64,000 bases of DNA, from positions 62,001 through 126,000 of the forward strand of contig JACQPN010000009.1 of NCBI GenBank assembly GCA_016207515.1, read 5' to 3'. Shown here one piece after another: positions 31,268-39,526 of the stretch; positions within the stretch are counted from its first letter, which is position 1, and every line of letters starts with the position of its first letter. Below the pieces are notes generated by a model. That model made no database searches and was not told the origin of the DNA. It worked only from the letters and a program-made list of their open reading frames with translations. This DNA is from Euryarchaeota archaeon (lineage in GTDB: Archaea > Thermoplasmatota > SW-10-69-26 > JACQPN01). The position numbers were made by a program, and so were the translations under genes.

Positions 31268-32296
31268 ATGGTGGAATCGAGAGCGTTGCAATTCACTGGA
31301 GGCGCGACTTACGCCTTGTCATTGCCGAAGGATTGGGTCACAGGCAGCGGACTCGGCAAGGGCGATCGCATAGTGATCTCAAGGCAACCGGACGGGTCGC
31401 TGGTCCTACGCGCGGACTCGCAGACACGGACCGCACGAACGCCGAAGGTGATCGAATCGGCCGGCGAGCCGGGAGCGCACCTGTTGAGAAGGCTCATCGG
31501 CGCATACGTCGCTGGCCACGGGACGATCGAGGTGCGCTTCAAAGGGAAGATGGATCCCGGCCTGAAACGGGTGACGCGCGACTTTGCGAAGACGGCCATC
31601 GGACCCGAGATCGTGGAGGAGACCACCAATAAGGTCGTGCTCCAGGATCTATCCGACCCGACCGAGCTGAGCCCGGAGAAGTGCCTTCGCAGGATGTCGC
31701 TCATCGTGCGCTCCATGCACGAGGACGCGATCAAAGCGCTCCTCGAGTCTGATGAAGAGTTGGCAGAGGACGTGACGAGACGCGACTCCGAGATCGACCG
31801 GCTCTGTTGGCTCATGATGAAACAATACAATATGATGGCGGCAGACCCACGCCTCGCGGAGAAACTGGGAGTAACGCCCGAAAAGGCGCTTGCGTTCCTT
31901 CTCGCGGCAAGGATGGTGGAACGGATCGGCGACCACGCGGAACGAATCTCGCTCACGATCAAGACGCTGCCACGGGACAAAGCCCCCATCGACATCCGAA
32001 ACCGCATCTTGAGCGAAAGCGCCACGGCCCTCGCCATCTTCGACCGGTCGTTGGCCGCCCTTTTCTCCGAAGACCTTGCCGGTGCGAACGGGGCCATCGA
32101 CATGCGCGACAAACTTTCCAAGGCCCACGATTCCCTGATGCACAGCATCCAGGCGATGCGGGGAACGCGCGCCGTCACCTTCGCGACCGTGGTCGAATCC
32201 ATCGCGCGCACCGGATTCTATGCCACCGACATCTCGGAGTTTGCGATAAACCTCATTGAGGGAAGGACGACACCGGGCATCGTCGCGGAAGGCTAG
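31268..32296 (+). CDS. AbrB-PhoU phosphate-uptake regulator
   Basis: 342 residues from ATG 31268. An in-frame ATG at 31250 directly abuts the promoter palindrome and is less likely. The N-terminal SpoVT/AbrB DNA-binding domain (VESRALQFTGGATYALSLPKDWV, about 2-45) is followed by two PhoU helical bundles (about 110-335), with metal-site helices such as RDSEIDRLCWLMMKQYN and MVERIGDHAERI. This fusion is common in archaea and regulates phosphate transport genes. It is divergent from DUF47-pit and 4 nt upstream of an ArsC-type gene. Confidence 0.92.
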   Translation: MVESRALQFTGGATYALSLPKDWVTGSGLGKGDRIVISRQPDGSLVLRADSQTRTARTPKVIESAGEPGAHLLRRLIGAYVAGHGTIEVRFKGKMDPGLKRVTRDFAKTAIGPEIVEETTNKVVLQDLSDPTELSPEKCLRRMSLIVRSMHEDAIKALLESDEELAEDVTRRDSEIDRLCWLMMKQYNMMAADPRLAEKLGVTPEKALAFLLAARMVERIGDHAERISLTIKTLPRDKAPIDIRNRILSESATALAIFDRSLAALFSEDLAGANGAIDMRDKLSKAHDSLMHSIQAMRGTRAVTFATVVESIARTGFYATDISEFAINLIEGRTTPGIVAEG

Positions 32297-32300
32297 ACCG

Positions 32301-32762
32301 TTGGAGCGGCCGAGGATACTCTTCGCTTGCGTCGGGAACCGTTGCCGGAGCCAGATGGCCGAGGCCCTCTGTCGCTCCCTTGCGGGGGACAATGTGGATT
32401 GTAAGAGCGGCGGAAGTGCCCCCGCCCAAAGCGTCGCGCCGCATTCGGTCGAGGTCCTCCGGGAGCGTGGAGTCGCCCTGGTGGGAGCCCGACCCAAGGC
32501 GATTGATGAGCCCTTCGCTAGGCGCGCGAACATCATCGTCACCATGGGGTGCGGCGCGGACTCGTTCGGCTCGTCCACTTCGTCCTCGGCCGCCCCAGCG
32601 GCCTCCGGCGGCGAGGACGCCTGTCCCGCTTTCGCAGGAAAGCGGATAGTGGATTGGGGCCTTGAAGACCCTATCGGTGGACCTTTGGAGACTTACCGAA
32701 GGGTGCGCGATGAGATCGAAAAACGCTTGGTCCATCTTCTAAAGGTCGAAAACATCCTTTGA
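32301..32762 (+). CDS. ArsC-type arsenate reductase / low-molecular-weight protein tyrosine phosphatase, with a 20-residue insertion
   Basis: 153 residues from TTG 32301, 4 nt after the PhoU stop. The P-loop is FACVGNRCRSQMAEA (Cys10-x5-Arg16), the general-acid Asp is in GLEDPIGG, and VTMGCG / DACPAFAGKR / DWGLEDP match thioredoxin-type arsenate reductase. Arsenate enters through phosphate carriers, which fits the neighbours. Residues 86-105 (Ser/Ala/Gly-rich) interrupt the conserved MGCGDxCP motif as an in-frame 60-nt insertion with a small hairpin at 32558-32576. The insertion sits on a loop, so activity may persist. Confidence 0.88.
   Translation: MERPRILFACVGNRCRSQMAEALCRSLAGDNVDCKSGGSAPAQSVAPHSVEVLRERGVALVGARPKAIDEPFARRANIIVTMGCGADSFGSSTSSSAAPAASGGEDACPAFAGKRIVDWGLEDPIGGPLETYRRVRDEIEKRLVHLLKVENIL
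32558..32576 (-). repeat. Small hairpin inside the arsC insertion
   Basis: Reverse strand GGAC-GAGCCGAACGA-GTCC: 4-bp stem, 11-nt loop starting GAGC and ending CGA. It is a weaker member of the mini-hairpin family (cap is GC-CGA-AC). Confidence 0.35.
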
Positions 32763-32986
32763 GAACCCCCTCGCGAAGAAACCGGGTGATGCCGGGTCGT
32801 GACCTGCGCCTCTCTTAGCGCGGCCTCTTGCTCCGGATCGGGTGGTTCGCGTTCCACGGGACAGTTTGGGCCAAGAAGGACCGTTCGCTGGATGCCGCCA
32901 TCGCCGTCTGAGATCACGTGGACCGGGGTCGAGCACCCGGCGGACGCGACGAGAGCGGCGAGAACGGGGGCAAGCGCGGCCTTCAT
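32693..32986 (-). CDS. Possible small lipoprotein
   Basis: 97 residues. The start MKAALAPVLAALVASAGCS looks like a lipoprotein signal with a lipobox (ASAGC), followed by a polar, Glu-rich segment. Its 3' third overlaps the end of the arsC frame on the other strand by 70 nt, and that part is basic and Ser-rich, so the true end may be doubtful. No family is recognised. It fills the otherwise empty space between arsC and priS. Confidence 0.4.
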   Translation of the reverse strand: MKAALAPVLAALVASAGCSTPVHVISDGDGGIQRTVLLGPNCPVEREPPDPEQEAALREAQVTTRHHPVSSRGGSQRMFSTFRRWTKRFSISSRTLR

Positions 32987-33125
32987 TGTTGGCGACTCAC
33001 CGGCAAGACCCGGTTCCTCGGTTTTGAGGACACGGCTCCTGCACCCGCCGTCAATGCCGATTTTTTGGCGATTTGGTCGCACGGAGGCCGCGCAAACCCT
33101 TTTCCCGTCCGCCCCATACGATGCC

Positions 33126-34409
33126 GTGGCCGCCGATCAAAGCCCCTCCGAGGCACCTCCCAAGGCGGGCCCGCCGAAAGAGCAGGTCGAGGCCACCGTG
33201 GACTTCATCAACCGCGTGTTCTCGGAGTACTACGAGACGGCAGAGATCCACATGCCGTCCCGCTTCGGCCGGCGCGAGTTCGGGTTCATGTTCCTTGCGA
33301 AGGATTTCGTCGTGCGCCACATCGGCTTCAAGTCGCAAGACGAACTCAGGCGCTTCCTCGTCGAAAGCGCCCCTTCGCACGCCTATTACTCGACCGCTTA
33401 CTATGAGAAGCCCGACGCGCCGACGATGAACGAGAAGGGCTGGCTCGGCGCCGACCTCATCTTCGACCTTGACGCCGACCACCTGGAAGGCGCCAAGGAG
33501 ATGACTTACGAGAAGATGCTCGCACAGGTGAAGGTCGAGACCTTGAAGCTCGTCGAGGATTTCCTCCCCGACTTCGGATTCGACCCCGGATCGATCCACA
33601 TCGTGTTCTCGGGCGGACGCGGCTACCACATCCACGTCGCCGACCCGAAGGTGTGGCAATTGAAAAGCGGCGAGAGGCGCGAGATCGTGGACTACGTGAC
33701 GGGAAATGGCGTGGATGTCGAAGGCGTCATACGGAAAACTGCCTACGCAAAGGACGATTTTGGAGGGACGAAGAAGACCCTTCGCATGCCGTCGGTCGAC
33801 GAACCGGCATGGCGAGGGCGGCTCGCGCGTAACGTCGCGGCCTTCCTTGAACGCCTGCGAGGCATGGAACGGGAGGATGCCGTGAAGCTCCTCACAGCAG
33901 TAGAAGGCATCGGGAAGAAGAAGGCCGGCGAGATCTACGACCGGCTCCGAAACGACATCGCGGACAGGGCGGGCACCACCAAGATGGAAAGGCTCCGGAG
34001 CGGTGTGTACGACCAGTTCGAGGCGTTGGCGACCAAAGATTTCGTCGCGTTCATCAAGGATCGTGCGGCCGTCTTTGCAGCCGGCGAGACGGACGAGCCC
34101 GTGACGTCCGACATCAAGAGGCTCATCAGGCTTCCAGGATCGCTCCATGGAAAATCCGGGTTGACGGTGACGCCGCTCACGATCGACGAGCTTCGCAGGT
34201 TCGAGCCCCTTCGCGACGCGGCGCATCTACCGGACGACGAGGTGCACGTGAAAGTGAGCGGCGAGATGAGTTTCCCGTTGCAAGGAAAGAAGTGGGACGT
34301 GAAACCGGGCGAAACGTCTCTTCCCCTTTACGCCGCAGCGTTCCTCATGCTCCGACGGAAGGCTCTCATCAGCCTTGAGAACGGCCCGCTTGCAAAGAAA
34401 CCGGCCTAG
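33126..34409 (+). CDS. priS: DNA primase small (catalytic) subunit PriS
   Basis: 427 residues if started at GTG 33126; in-frame ATG 33054 is the alternative. A weak TATA-like GCAAACCCTTTT about 25 nt before 33126 favours the shorter form. Catalytic metal site DLDADH (114-119), nucleotide motif SGGRGYHIH (162-170) and basic RLPGSLHGKSG (335-345) identify PriS. Between them, at about 255-275, LLTAVEGIGKKKAGEIYDRL looks like a helix-hairpin-helix, unusual for primase. The enzyme makes RNA/DNA primers with PriL. Confidence 0.93.
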   Translation: MAADQSPSEAPPKAGPPKEQVEATVDFINRVFSEYYETAEIHMPSRFGRREFGFMFLAKDFVVRHIGFKSQDELRRFLVESAPSHAYYSTAYYEKPDAPTMNEKGWLGADLIFDLDADHLEGAKEMTYEKMLAQVKVETLKLVEDFLPDFGFDPGSIHIVFSGGRGYHIHVADPKVWQLKSGERREIVDYVTGNGVDVEGVIRKTAYAKDDFGGTKKTLRMPSVDEPAWRGRLARNVAAFLERLRGMEREDAVKLLTAVEGIGKKKAGEIYDRLRNDIADRAGTTKMERLRSGVYDQFEALATKDFVAFIKDRAAVFAAGETDEPVTSDIKRLIRLPGSLHGKSGLTVTPLTIDELRRFEPLRDAAHLPDDEVHVKVSGEMSFPLQGKKWDVKPGETSLPLYAAAFLMLRRKALISLENGPLAKKPA

Positions 34410-34808
34410 TGGGGTGCGCCCCCTAGCGGCGTTGGCCGAAGCGAGCCCGTGCGAAGAATGGGTGACCGGTCGGGTTCAACCCAACCGGCCCGCCTCCCCT
34501 CTTTTCGCCTCCAACGAGAGTCGGACCCGGATGGTCCTGGGATACTTCATCGCCCGTGGGGGCTTCGTTGCCGGATACGATCGGCCGAGGCCTTCGGGCA
34601 AGTTGTGGGGCGCTCGTCTCTCTATATACTTTTTCACGAAATCCTGTTCAAATAGCGGACGTTTGCGCCGGCGCCGAGACGGCCCATGGAGGCAAGCGCT
34701 TCCAAACGCCGGCCGCCCGCGATCTGGTTCCGGTGCCACGGACGCCCAAAGGCGCCCACGCCAGCTCTTTCTAGCAACGGATAAGGGGAGAACCGGGTTT
34801 GGCGGCTC
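34410..34808. other. Intergenic region with an unassigned strong promoter
   Basis: CTCTATATACTTTTTCACG (34619-34637) is a strong TATA element. Read leftward it is GAAAAAGTATATAG, a near-ideal BRE plus TATA. Rightward transcription would start about 34650, leaving a 33-codon frame at 34685 (MEASASKRRPPAIWFRCHGR...) before the hydrolase gene. Leftward nothing codes. GGTCGGGTTCAACCCAACC (about 34470) is a small inverted repeat after priS, possibly its terminator. Confidence 0.4.
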
Positions 34809-35480
34809 GTGGCAAGCGTCAAGACCACCGACGGGGCGCGCGTCCGCGTGGGGAAGATCGTGGCCGTGGGCCAGAACTACGCCGACCATGCCCGCGAGAT
34901 GGGGTCCTCGCCAGGGCAGGAACTCACCTATTTCCTGAAACCGTCCACGTCGATCCTCCACGACGGCGGCGTGATCAAGATCGCGAAAGGCATCGGCGAA
35001 GTGCACCACGAGGTCGAACTCGCGGTGGTCATCGGCCGCCGTTCGAGGGACGTCCATGTGGACGCAAGCTTGGGACACGTGCTTGGGTACTGCGTCGCCG
35101 TAGATGTCACCGCGCGGGACTTGCAGCGTAAGGCCAAACTCGACGGGAGGCCTTGGACGATCTCCAAGGGTTACGACACGTTCTTCCCCGTGAGCGACTG
35201 CGTCCCAAGGGAAAACGTCCCCGACCTTTCGACCCTTGAACTGCGCTTACGCGTCAACGGACAGGTGCGCCAGCACGCACACGCGGCCGACATGACTCGC
35301 GCGGTCCCCGAGTTGATCTCGAAGATAAGCAGCGTCATGACGCTTGAGCGGGGCGACATCGTCTCGACGGGAACACCGGGCGGCGTGGGCCCGCTAAAGC
35401 CAGGCGACACGGTGGTCGCGGAACTCGTCGGCCTTGCGAGCCTCACTTGCAAGGTGAAGACGCGCCCGGAGAGAAAGTAA
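34809..35480 (+). CDS. Fumarylacetoacetate hydrolase (FAH)-family protein
   Basis: 223 residues from GTG 34809. It has the FAH fold landmarks GKIVAVGQNYADHAREMG, FLKPSTSIL, the metal-binding glutamates in EVHHEVELAVVIG, GYCVAVDVTARDLQ, SKGYDTFFPVSDCV and STGTPGGVGPLKPGD. Enzymes of this size hydrolyse acylpyruvates or decarboxylate oxaloacetate; which applies is not decidable. Monocistronic. Confidence 0.93.
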   Translation: MASVKTTDGARVRVGKIVAVGQNYADHAREMGSSPGQELTYFLKPSTSILHDGGVIKIAKGIGEVHHEVELAVVIGRRSRDVHVDASLGHVLGYCVAVDVTARDLQRKAKLDGRPWTISKGYDTFFPVSDCVPRENVPDLSTLELRLRVNGQVRQHAHAADMTRAVPELISKISSVMTLERGDIVSTGTPGGVGPLKPGDTVVAELVGLASLTCKVKTRPERK

Positions 35481-35604
35481 GCGAACGGGGAGACGGCACA
35501 ACGTCGGAGGGGGATGTCCCGTCTTCGGTGATGTGCACGCGTCCACTCGGTGGCCTGGGAGTTAACCTCCCGGTTGCAGACAATCCTTAAGGGGCCAGGC
35601 CCCG

Positions 35605-37458
35605 ATGGTCGAGCGGGCGAAAGGCGGGCTCCTCGTGGCGAAGCTGGGTCAAACCTCACTGGCGATCTTCATCGTTGCCGTGCTCACCGCCGGGTTCTTG
35701 CCTGCCGGCGCCGCGCCGCAGGCGGACTGCGACGGGACCGATTCGAAAGAGTGGCAGCCACAGACGTTGACGCCCGGGCGCACTTGCTTCGCGGCCCACA
35801 ACAATTGCGACGACAAGTACGACTATTACAGGTTCACCGCCACCCCGGACGACGGCGTGAAGCTCACCGTGAGCTACAACGGGGCCAACGGCATCTGGAT
35901 CTCGGGCGGCGGCTATTACTACTACCGCGTCCCCGGCTACGGTCCAGACGGGTGGTCTTTCGTGGTGCCGGCGTCGGGCTACGGGAACACCGTCACCTAC
36001 ACGGTGGAAGTCGGGTACACGGGGAACTCCTACTACTACAACGACGCCTGCACCCAATGCGACGATTGGTCCGGCTACTGCTACGACATCGAGCAGGTAT
36101 ACGATTACGACATCCGCGTCGACGTCACGGCGAACACCCGGCCGTACCCCTACTTCATCGGGACCCTCCCGTCCTTCGCCATCTACGGCGAACCCACGCC
36201 GTTCCCGATGTACGCGACCGACAGCGACTCGAACGGCCAGAAGGTCGGGGCGAGCTTCACGGACCGCGGAACGTCCATCGATTGGGTCACAAAACCCGTC
36301 TGGGGCTACGCGGCCCACACCTTCAGCCGCAACTTCACGTCGAGTGCGCGCGTCGACATCTACGCCAAGGACGCCATAGGCGCACAGGACAAAGTCTCCC
36401 ACAACCTGACGGTCGGTGAGAACGACTGCGGCCTCATGCGGGACGTGACGGTGGAAGCGCGGCCGATGCCGTTCTCCTGCCACGCGACCCTTTGGGCGCC
36501 CATCGCCGATCACGGGGACGCGTACACGTTCGACGTGGCAGCGGGGACCGAGCGCCTCTACGCCGGGTTCTCGCCGTTCGTGAGCTTCGCATACTCCGAC
36601 GCGCGCGTCAAACTGACGGCACCCGATGGAGGTGTCTCAGAGGGCGTCGACGCGAGCCTTTTCGTTCCCGGCCCGCAAGAGGGGAGTTGGCGCCTCGACG
36701 TGGATCGGCTCGTGGGCTCGGGTTCCTATGACCTGGATGTACACGGGATCGGCGCCGCAGCGCCGCCGCAGGTCGTGTCCGCGCTTTCCCCGGCCTCGCC
36801 GCACCAGGGCGAGACCGTGACCCTTTCTCTCACCGCGAGCGACCCGAACGGCCTGCAATCGTTCTTCGAGATCTATTGGGGAGACGGCGTCGAGGAACGG
36901 TATCCGGCGATAGGCACGATCTCCAATGGTTCCTCGGTGACGCGCACGCACGTCTACAACACGCCTGTGCTCGATCCGGAACTGAAGATCCGGAGCACGA
37001 ACGACGAAGGGCTCTTCGAGGTCTTGTTGACCCCTGTCCCCGTCGTTTGGCACCACGATTGTGGATTCTCGACGATCGGGTACGACGCCCCGAGTTCAAA
37101 GGCCGGCCCGGGCCTGAAGACGATCCCCGACAGCTGCGTTGGCGACCTGGGATTCAACCTCCCAAGCGGCAGCGTCGACTCGAAGGACACCTACAACTTC
37201 ACCGTGCCGAACGGAGACGCGCGGACACGGACGCTGACGCTCACCACATTCGACGGCCTTGACGCCCGCGTGTACGTCGAGTGGTGGTTCCTCGGCGGCG
37301 GCCCGTTCGCGAGCCTTCAATCAAGCGGAGGAGACTCCGAGACCATCGAGATGCCGATCCTCCCGCCCGGGAACTACTACGTCTACGTGGAACGTCTCTC
37401 GGGGCAAGGCCAATACCTGCTGCAATACGCCGCGGACTCGCCGGCCCCGGCTCAATGA
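35605..37458 (+). CDS. Secreted Tyr/Asp-rich multidomain protein
   Basis: 617 residues. A signal peptide (SLAIFIVAVLTAGFLPAGAA, ends near residue 37) is followed by a mature protein of beta-sandwich-like modules. The first (about 40-170) is rich in Tyr, Cys and Asp (GGGYYYYRVPGYGP, YNDACTQCDDWSGYCYDI) and resembles pre-peptidase C-terminal type domains that bind calcium or polymer. The middle has a PKD/cadherin-like region (LTASDPNGLQSFFEIYWGDG). A last domain (about 480-610) resembles the first in layout. No catalytic site or anchor is seen. GTG 35635 is an alternative start; the TATA-like CCTTAAGG (35585-35592) fits neither start perfectly. Confidence 0.7.
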   Translation: MVERAKGGLLVAKLGQTSLAIFIVAVLTAGFLPAGAAPQADCDGTDSKEWQPQTLTPGRTCFAAHNNCDDKYDYYRFTATPDDGVKLTVSYNGANGIWISGGGYYYYRVPGYGPDGWSFVVPASGYGNTVTYTVEVGYTGNSYYYNDACTQCDDWSGYCYDIEQVYDYDIRVDVTANTRPYPYFIGTLPSFAIYGEPTPFPMYATDSDSNGQKVGASFTDRGTSIDWVTKPVWGYAAHTFSRNFTSSARVDIYAKDAIGAQDKVSHNLTVGENDCGLMRDVTVEARPMPFSCHATLWAPIADHGDAYTFDVAAGTERLYAGFSPFVSFAYSDARVKLTAPDGGVSEGVDASLFVPGPQEGSWRLDVDRLVGSGSYDLDVHGIGAAAPPQVVSALSPASPHQGETVTLSLTASDPNGLQSFFEIYWGDGVEERYPAIGTISNGSSVTRTHVYNTPVLDPELKIRSTNDEGLFEVLLTPVPVVWHHDCGFSTIGYDAPSSKAGPGLKTIPDSCVGDLGFNLPSGSVDSKDTYNFTVPNGDARTRTLTLTTFDGLDARVYVEWWFLGGGPFASLQSSGGDSETIEMPILPPGNYYVYVERLSGQGQYLLQYAADSPAPAQ

Positions 37459-37569
37459 CAAAGGCGATCGCCGGGTAAGTCTCTACGACGGACGAGATTT
37501 GTCGGACCCTTCATGGCGGGCCTAACATGGTCGCCGGATCTCCCTTGCGCGGATATCGCCTTTGTCATT
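37454..37569. repeat. 15-nt inverted repeat bracketing a 116-nt segment
   Basis: AATGACAAAGGCGAT (37454-37468) and its exact complement ATCGCCTTTGTCATT (37555-37569). The left arm includes the stop codon of the secreted-protein gene. A related GACAAAGGTAATG follows at about 37590. The enclosed 86 nt have no gene. It could be a tiny non-autonomous element or a long-range transcript end structure. Confidence 0.6.
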
Positions 37570-37627
37570 AGCGACCGGCCGCAGGTAAGACAAAGGTAAT
37601 GAACGCTCACCGCCATCAGGCGCGCGA

Positions 37628-38356
37628 ATGGCGCCGCCTTCGGAGGTGAACCGCGACTTCGTCGGGAACCGTTGTAAGCTCGAGTCCACAAGCGGCAAGC
37701 TCACGAAGCTCGAGCCCTCGTTCTACCAGGACGTGGAACGCTACATGCGGCGTCTTCAGGAGGAGTTCCAGTCGGAACAGGCGGCAAACCCCGGCTCCTC
37801 CAAGTCGGCCCTTCTCCTCGACGACATCAATTCGACGCGCGCCCTCTTCGAAGACATCTACGAAAGGCGAGAACGTAAGATCGTTTCGGCGGCGTTGTCC
37901 GCCGCACGCGGGACGTCGCCGGACGTCTCGAACATGTTGTCCCGCGAGAAGGAATTCTTTGACCTGCAAGTGCAGATCCTGCGCGACGCGAAGCGGTCGG
38001 TAATCAAGGGCGAGCCTATCGCCCGACCCGCGGCACCGGTGAAGGAAACTGCGCCGGTCCAACCCGTAGCAGTGCCGCCGCGTCCCGTGCCGGAGGCCGC
38101 ACCCGCCGCGTCTCCCAAACCGCCGGCGGTAAGCGCCCAGCCACAGCCCGTCCAAGACGCCCGTGCGAACTCGTCACCGGGCATCGACAACCGGATCGTC
38201 GTCCGCGTCCTCGCCGACGTCCCGCGGTTCACCGCGTCGGACATGCGGACCTACAAGCTCGCAAAGGAGGACGTCGTGTCGCTTCCCCGAGACGCCGCGC
38301 GCGCCTTGTCGATGCGGGGCCTTGTGCAGTTCGTGTCCGGCGCTGCGACGGCTTGA
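37628..38356 (+). CDS. GINS complex subunit (archaeal Gins51 type)
   Basis: 242 residues. The helical A domain KLTKLEPSFYQDVERYMRRLQ, then ARALFEDIYERRERKIVSAAL with SREKEFFDLQVQILRDAK, and a C-terminal B domain RIVVRVLADVPRFTASDMRTYKLAKEDVVSLPRDAARAL match archaeal GINS. The two are joined by a Pro/Ala linker (about 135-190). This order (A then B) is that of Sld5/Psf1-type Gins51. GINS with MCM and Cdc45/GAN drives the replicative helicase. One subunit can form homotetramers in several archaea. The downstream gene is a regulator 103 nt on. Confidence 0.88.
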   Translation: MAPPSEVNRDFVGNRCKLESTSGKLTKLEPSFYQDVERYMRRLQEEFQSEQAANPGSSKSALLLDDINSTRALFEDIYERRERKIVSAALSAARGTSPDVSNMLSREKEFFDLQVQILRDAKRSVIKGEPIARPAAPVKETAPVQPVAVPPRPVPEAAPAASPKPPAVSAQPQPVQDARANSSPGIDNRIVVRVLADVPRFTASDMRTYKLAKEDVVSLPRDAARALSMRGLVQFVSGAATA

Positions 38357-38459
38357 TCCATCTGTGTGAGCCGGTGCATGACCATCCGGTCACGCGGCCT
38401 GGGTTTCCAGCCCGTAACGAGGGGCTTCATAATGTAGCACGGGCCATCATGTACGCGAG

Positions 38460-39089
38460 ATGGCGAGCGATTCAGCGAAACTTGACGCGCAACTGCACCA
38501 CGAAGAACCATTGGAAGACCGGGCCGTGGCAGTCCTTAGCGAACTTGCGAGGGAGAGCGACGCCAAGATCGCGTTCCAAGGACTGAGGCGCCGCCTCGAA
38601 CTCCACCCCGAAGCGTTGAGCCGGACGCTGCGCCGCCTCGAGGCCGCAGGGCTTGTGGAGCGCGACGATTCCGGGTATCGGCTCACCGAATCCGGGTCAA
38701 CGAAGCTCACCGGCCGCACCGTGCAAGGCCCGCAGCGCGAGATCCTCACGCTCATGCAAGCGCTCCTTCCGCCTCACGCCGACCCGGAGGCGCTCGCAGC
38801 GCAACTCGGCCGGCGATGGTTCAGGGGACTACGATGGTACGGCCAATCGAGCGGCCCCGGCGAGAGTGTCCTGACGTGGCTTGCCGAGCCGGGGAACTCG
38901 ATGGTGCGGCTCCGGCTTACGGGCGACGTCGTCCTCCTCGAGGTCGAAGTCAGGCCCGGCGAAGAGAGGCGAAGCTTCTCGGCCGCGAAATCGGTCCTTG
39001 AAGCGCTCGCCGAGGTCTACGGCCTTGTCCCCGACGGGCCCGAAGACGCTGGACTCGCGTACACGACTTCCAAGGTCTTCGCCGCCTGA
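38460..39089 (+). CDS. Winged-helix transcription regulator
   Basis: 209 residues. The N-terminal MarR/ArsR-like winged helix has recognition helix ALSRTLRRLEAAGLVERDD and wing SGYRLTESGSTKL (about 20-85). The C-terminal domain (about 110-205; RWFRGLRWYGQSSGPGESVLTWL) is unrecognised and may bind a ligand or mediate dimers. TTCATAATG (about 38427-38435) is a TATA box 25-33 nt before the ATG, suggesting a leaderless message. Confidence 0.75.
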   Translation: MASDSAKLDAQLHHEEPLEDRAVAVLSELARESDAKIAFQGLRRRLELHPEALSRTLRRLEAAGLVERDDSGYRLTESGSTKLTGRTVQGPQREILTLMQALLPPHADPEALAAQLGRRWFRGLRWYGQSSGPGESVLTWLAEPGNSMVRLRLTGDVVLLEVEVRPGEERRSFSAAKSVLEALAEVYGLVPDGPEDAGLAYTTSKVFAA

Positions 39090-39200
39090 ATACTTCGCGT
39101 GACGCGGCCGCGCGGTGACCCGGTCACATCCCCTCTTTCTCAATATCATGTCGTGCGGCCATCGTGTTCTTGCGGCTCTCTTGCCGCAGGAAAGAAAAAG

Positions 39201-39347
39201 ATGTGCTATGGAAGCGGCTCCGGTTTCTCCGGACGAAGATACTACACGAAGGAAGAGAAGAGCGAATGGCTCCGAGAATACGCGGACAACCTGGAGAACG
39301 AACTCAAGGCGGTGAAGGAACGGATCGAGGAACTGAAAGCGGAATGA
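39201..39347 (+). CDS. DUF5320-like small protein
   Basis: 48 residues from ATG 39201. MCYGSGSGFSGRRYYTKEE, then a helix WLREYADNLENELKAVKERI: the Gly-rich head plus coiled-coil tail is the DUF5320 layout seen in archaea and anaerobic bacteria. Function unknown. Its stop overlaps the ATG of a second short frame. Confidence 0.65.
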   Translation: MCYGSGSGFSGRRYYTKEEKSEWLREYADNLENELKAVKERIEELKAE

Positions 39348-39487
39348 TGGAGGGGCCAGGACATCCCCCGGCTCCACAGGGGCGGGGGATCAAGTGGACG
39401 AGCGTTGCCAGTCCACGCGAGCCGCCCCAACCGAATCATCCATTGGAACCGCCAGGCGGCGGACCAGGCGGACCGTTCTCGCCCTAG
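39344..39487 (+). CDS. Pro/Gly-rich micro-ORF coupled to the DUF5320 gene
   Basis: 47 residues, starting at the ATG that overlaps the DUF5320 stop (ATGATG). MMEGPGHPPAPQGRGIKW, then PPGGGPGGPFSP. It is low complexity and matches nothing I recognise. The overlap is typical of translationally coupled partners, but chance in GC-rich DNA cannot be excluded. Confidence 0.3.
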   Translation: MMEGPGHPPAPQGRGIKWTSVASPREPPQPNHPLEPPGGGPGGPFSP

Positions 39488-39526
39488 GAAGATGTGGCCG
39501 GGTCTCTCGGTGAGCGGCGGACGCCT

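Noticed and set aside
34470-34490. tRNA T-arm-like sequence (GGTCGGGTTCAACCCAACC)
   Set aside because: It is a simple inverted repeat with no D or anticodon arm nearby.
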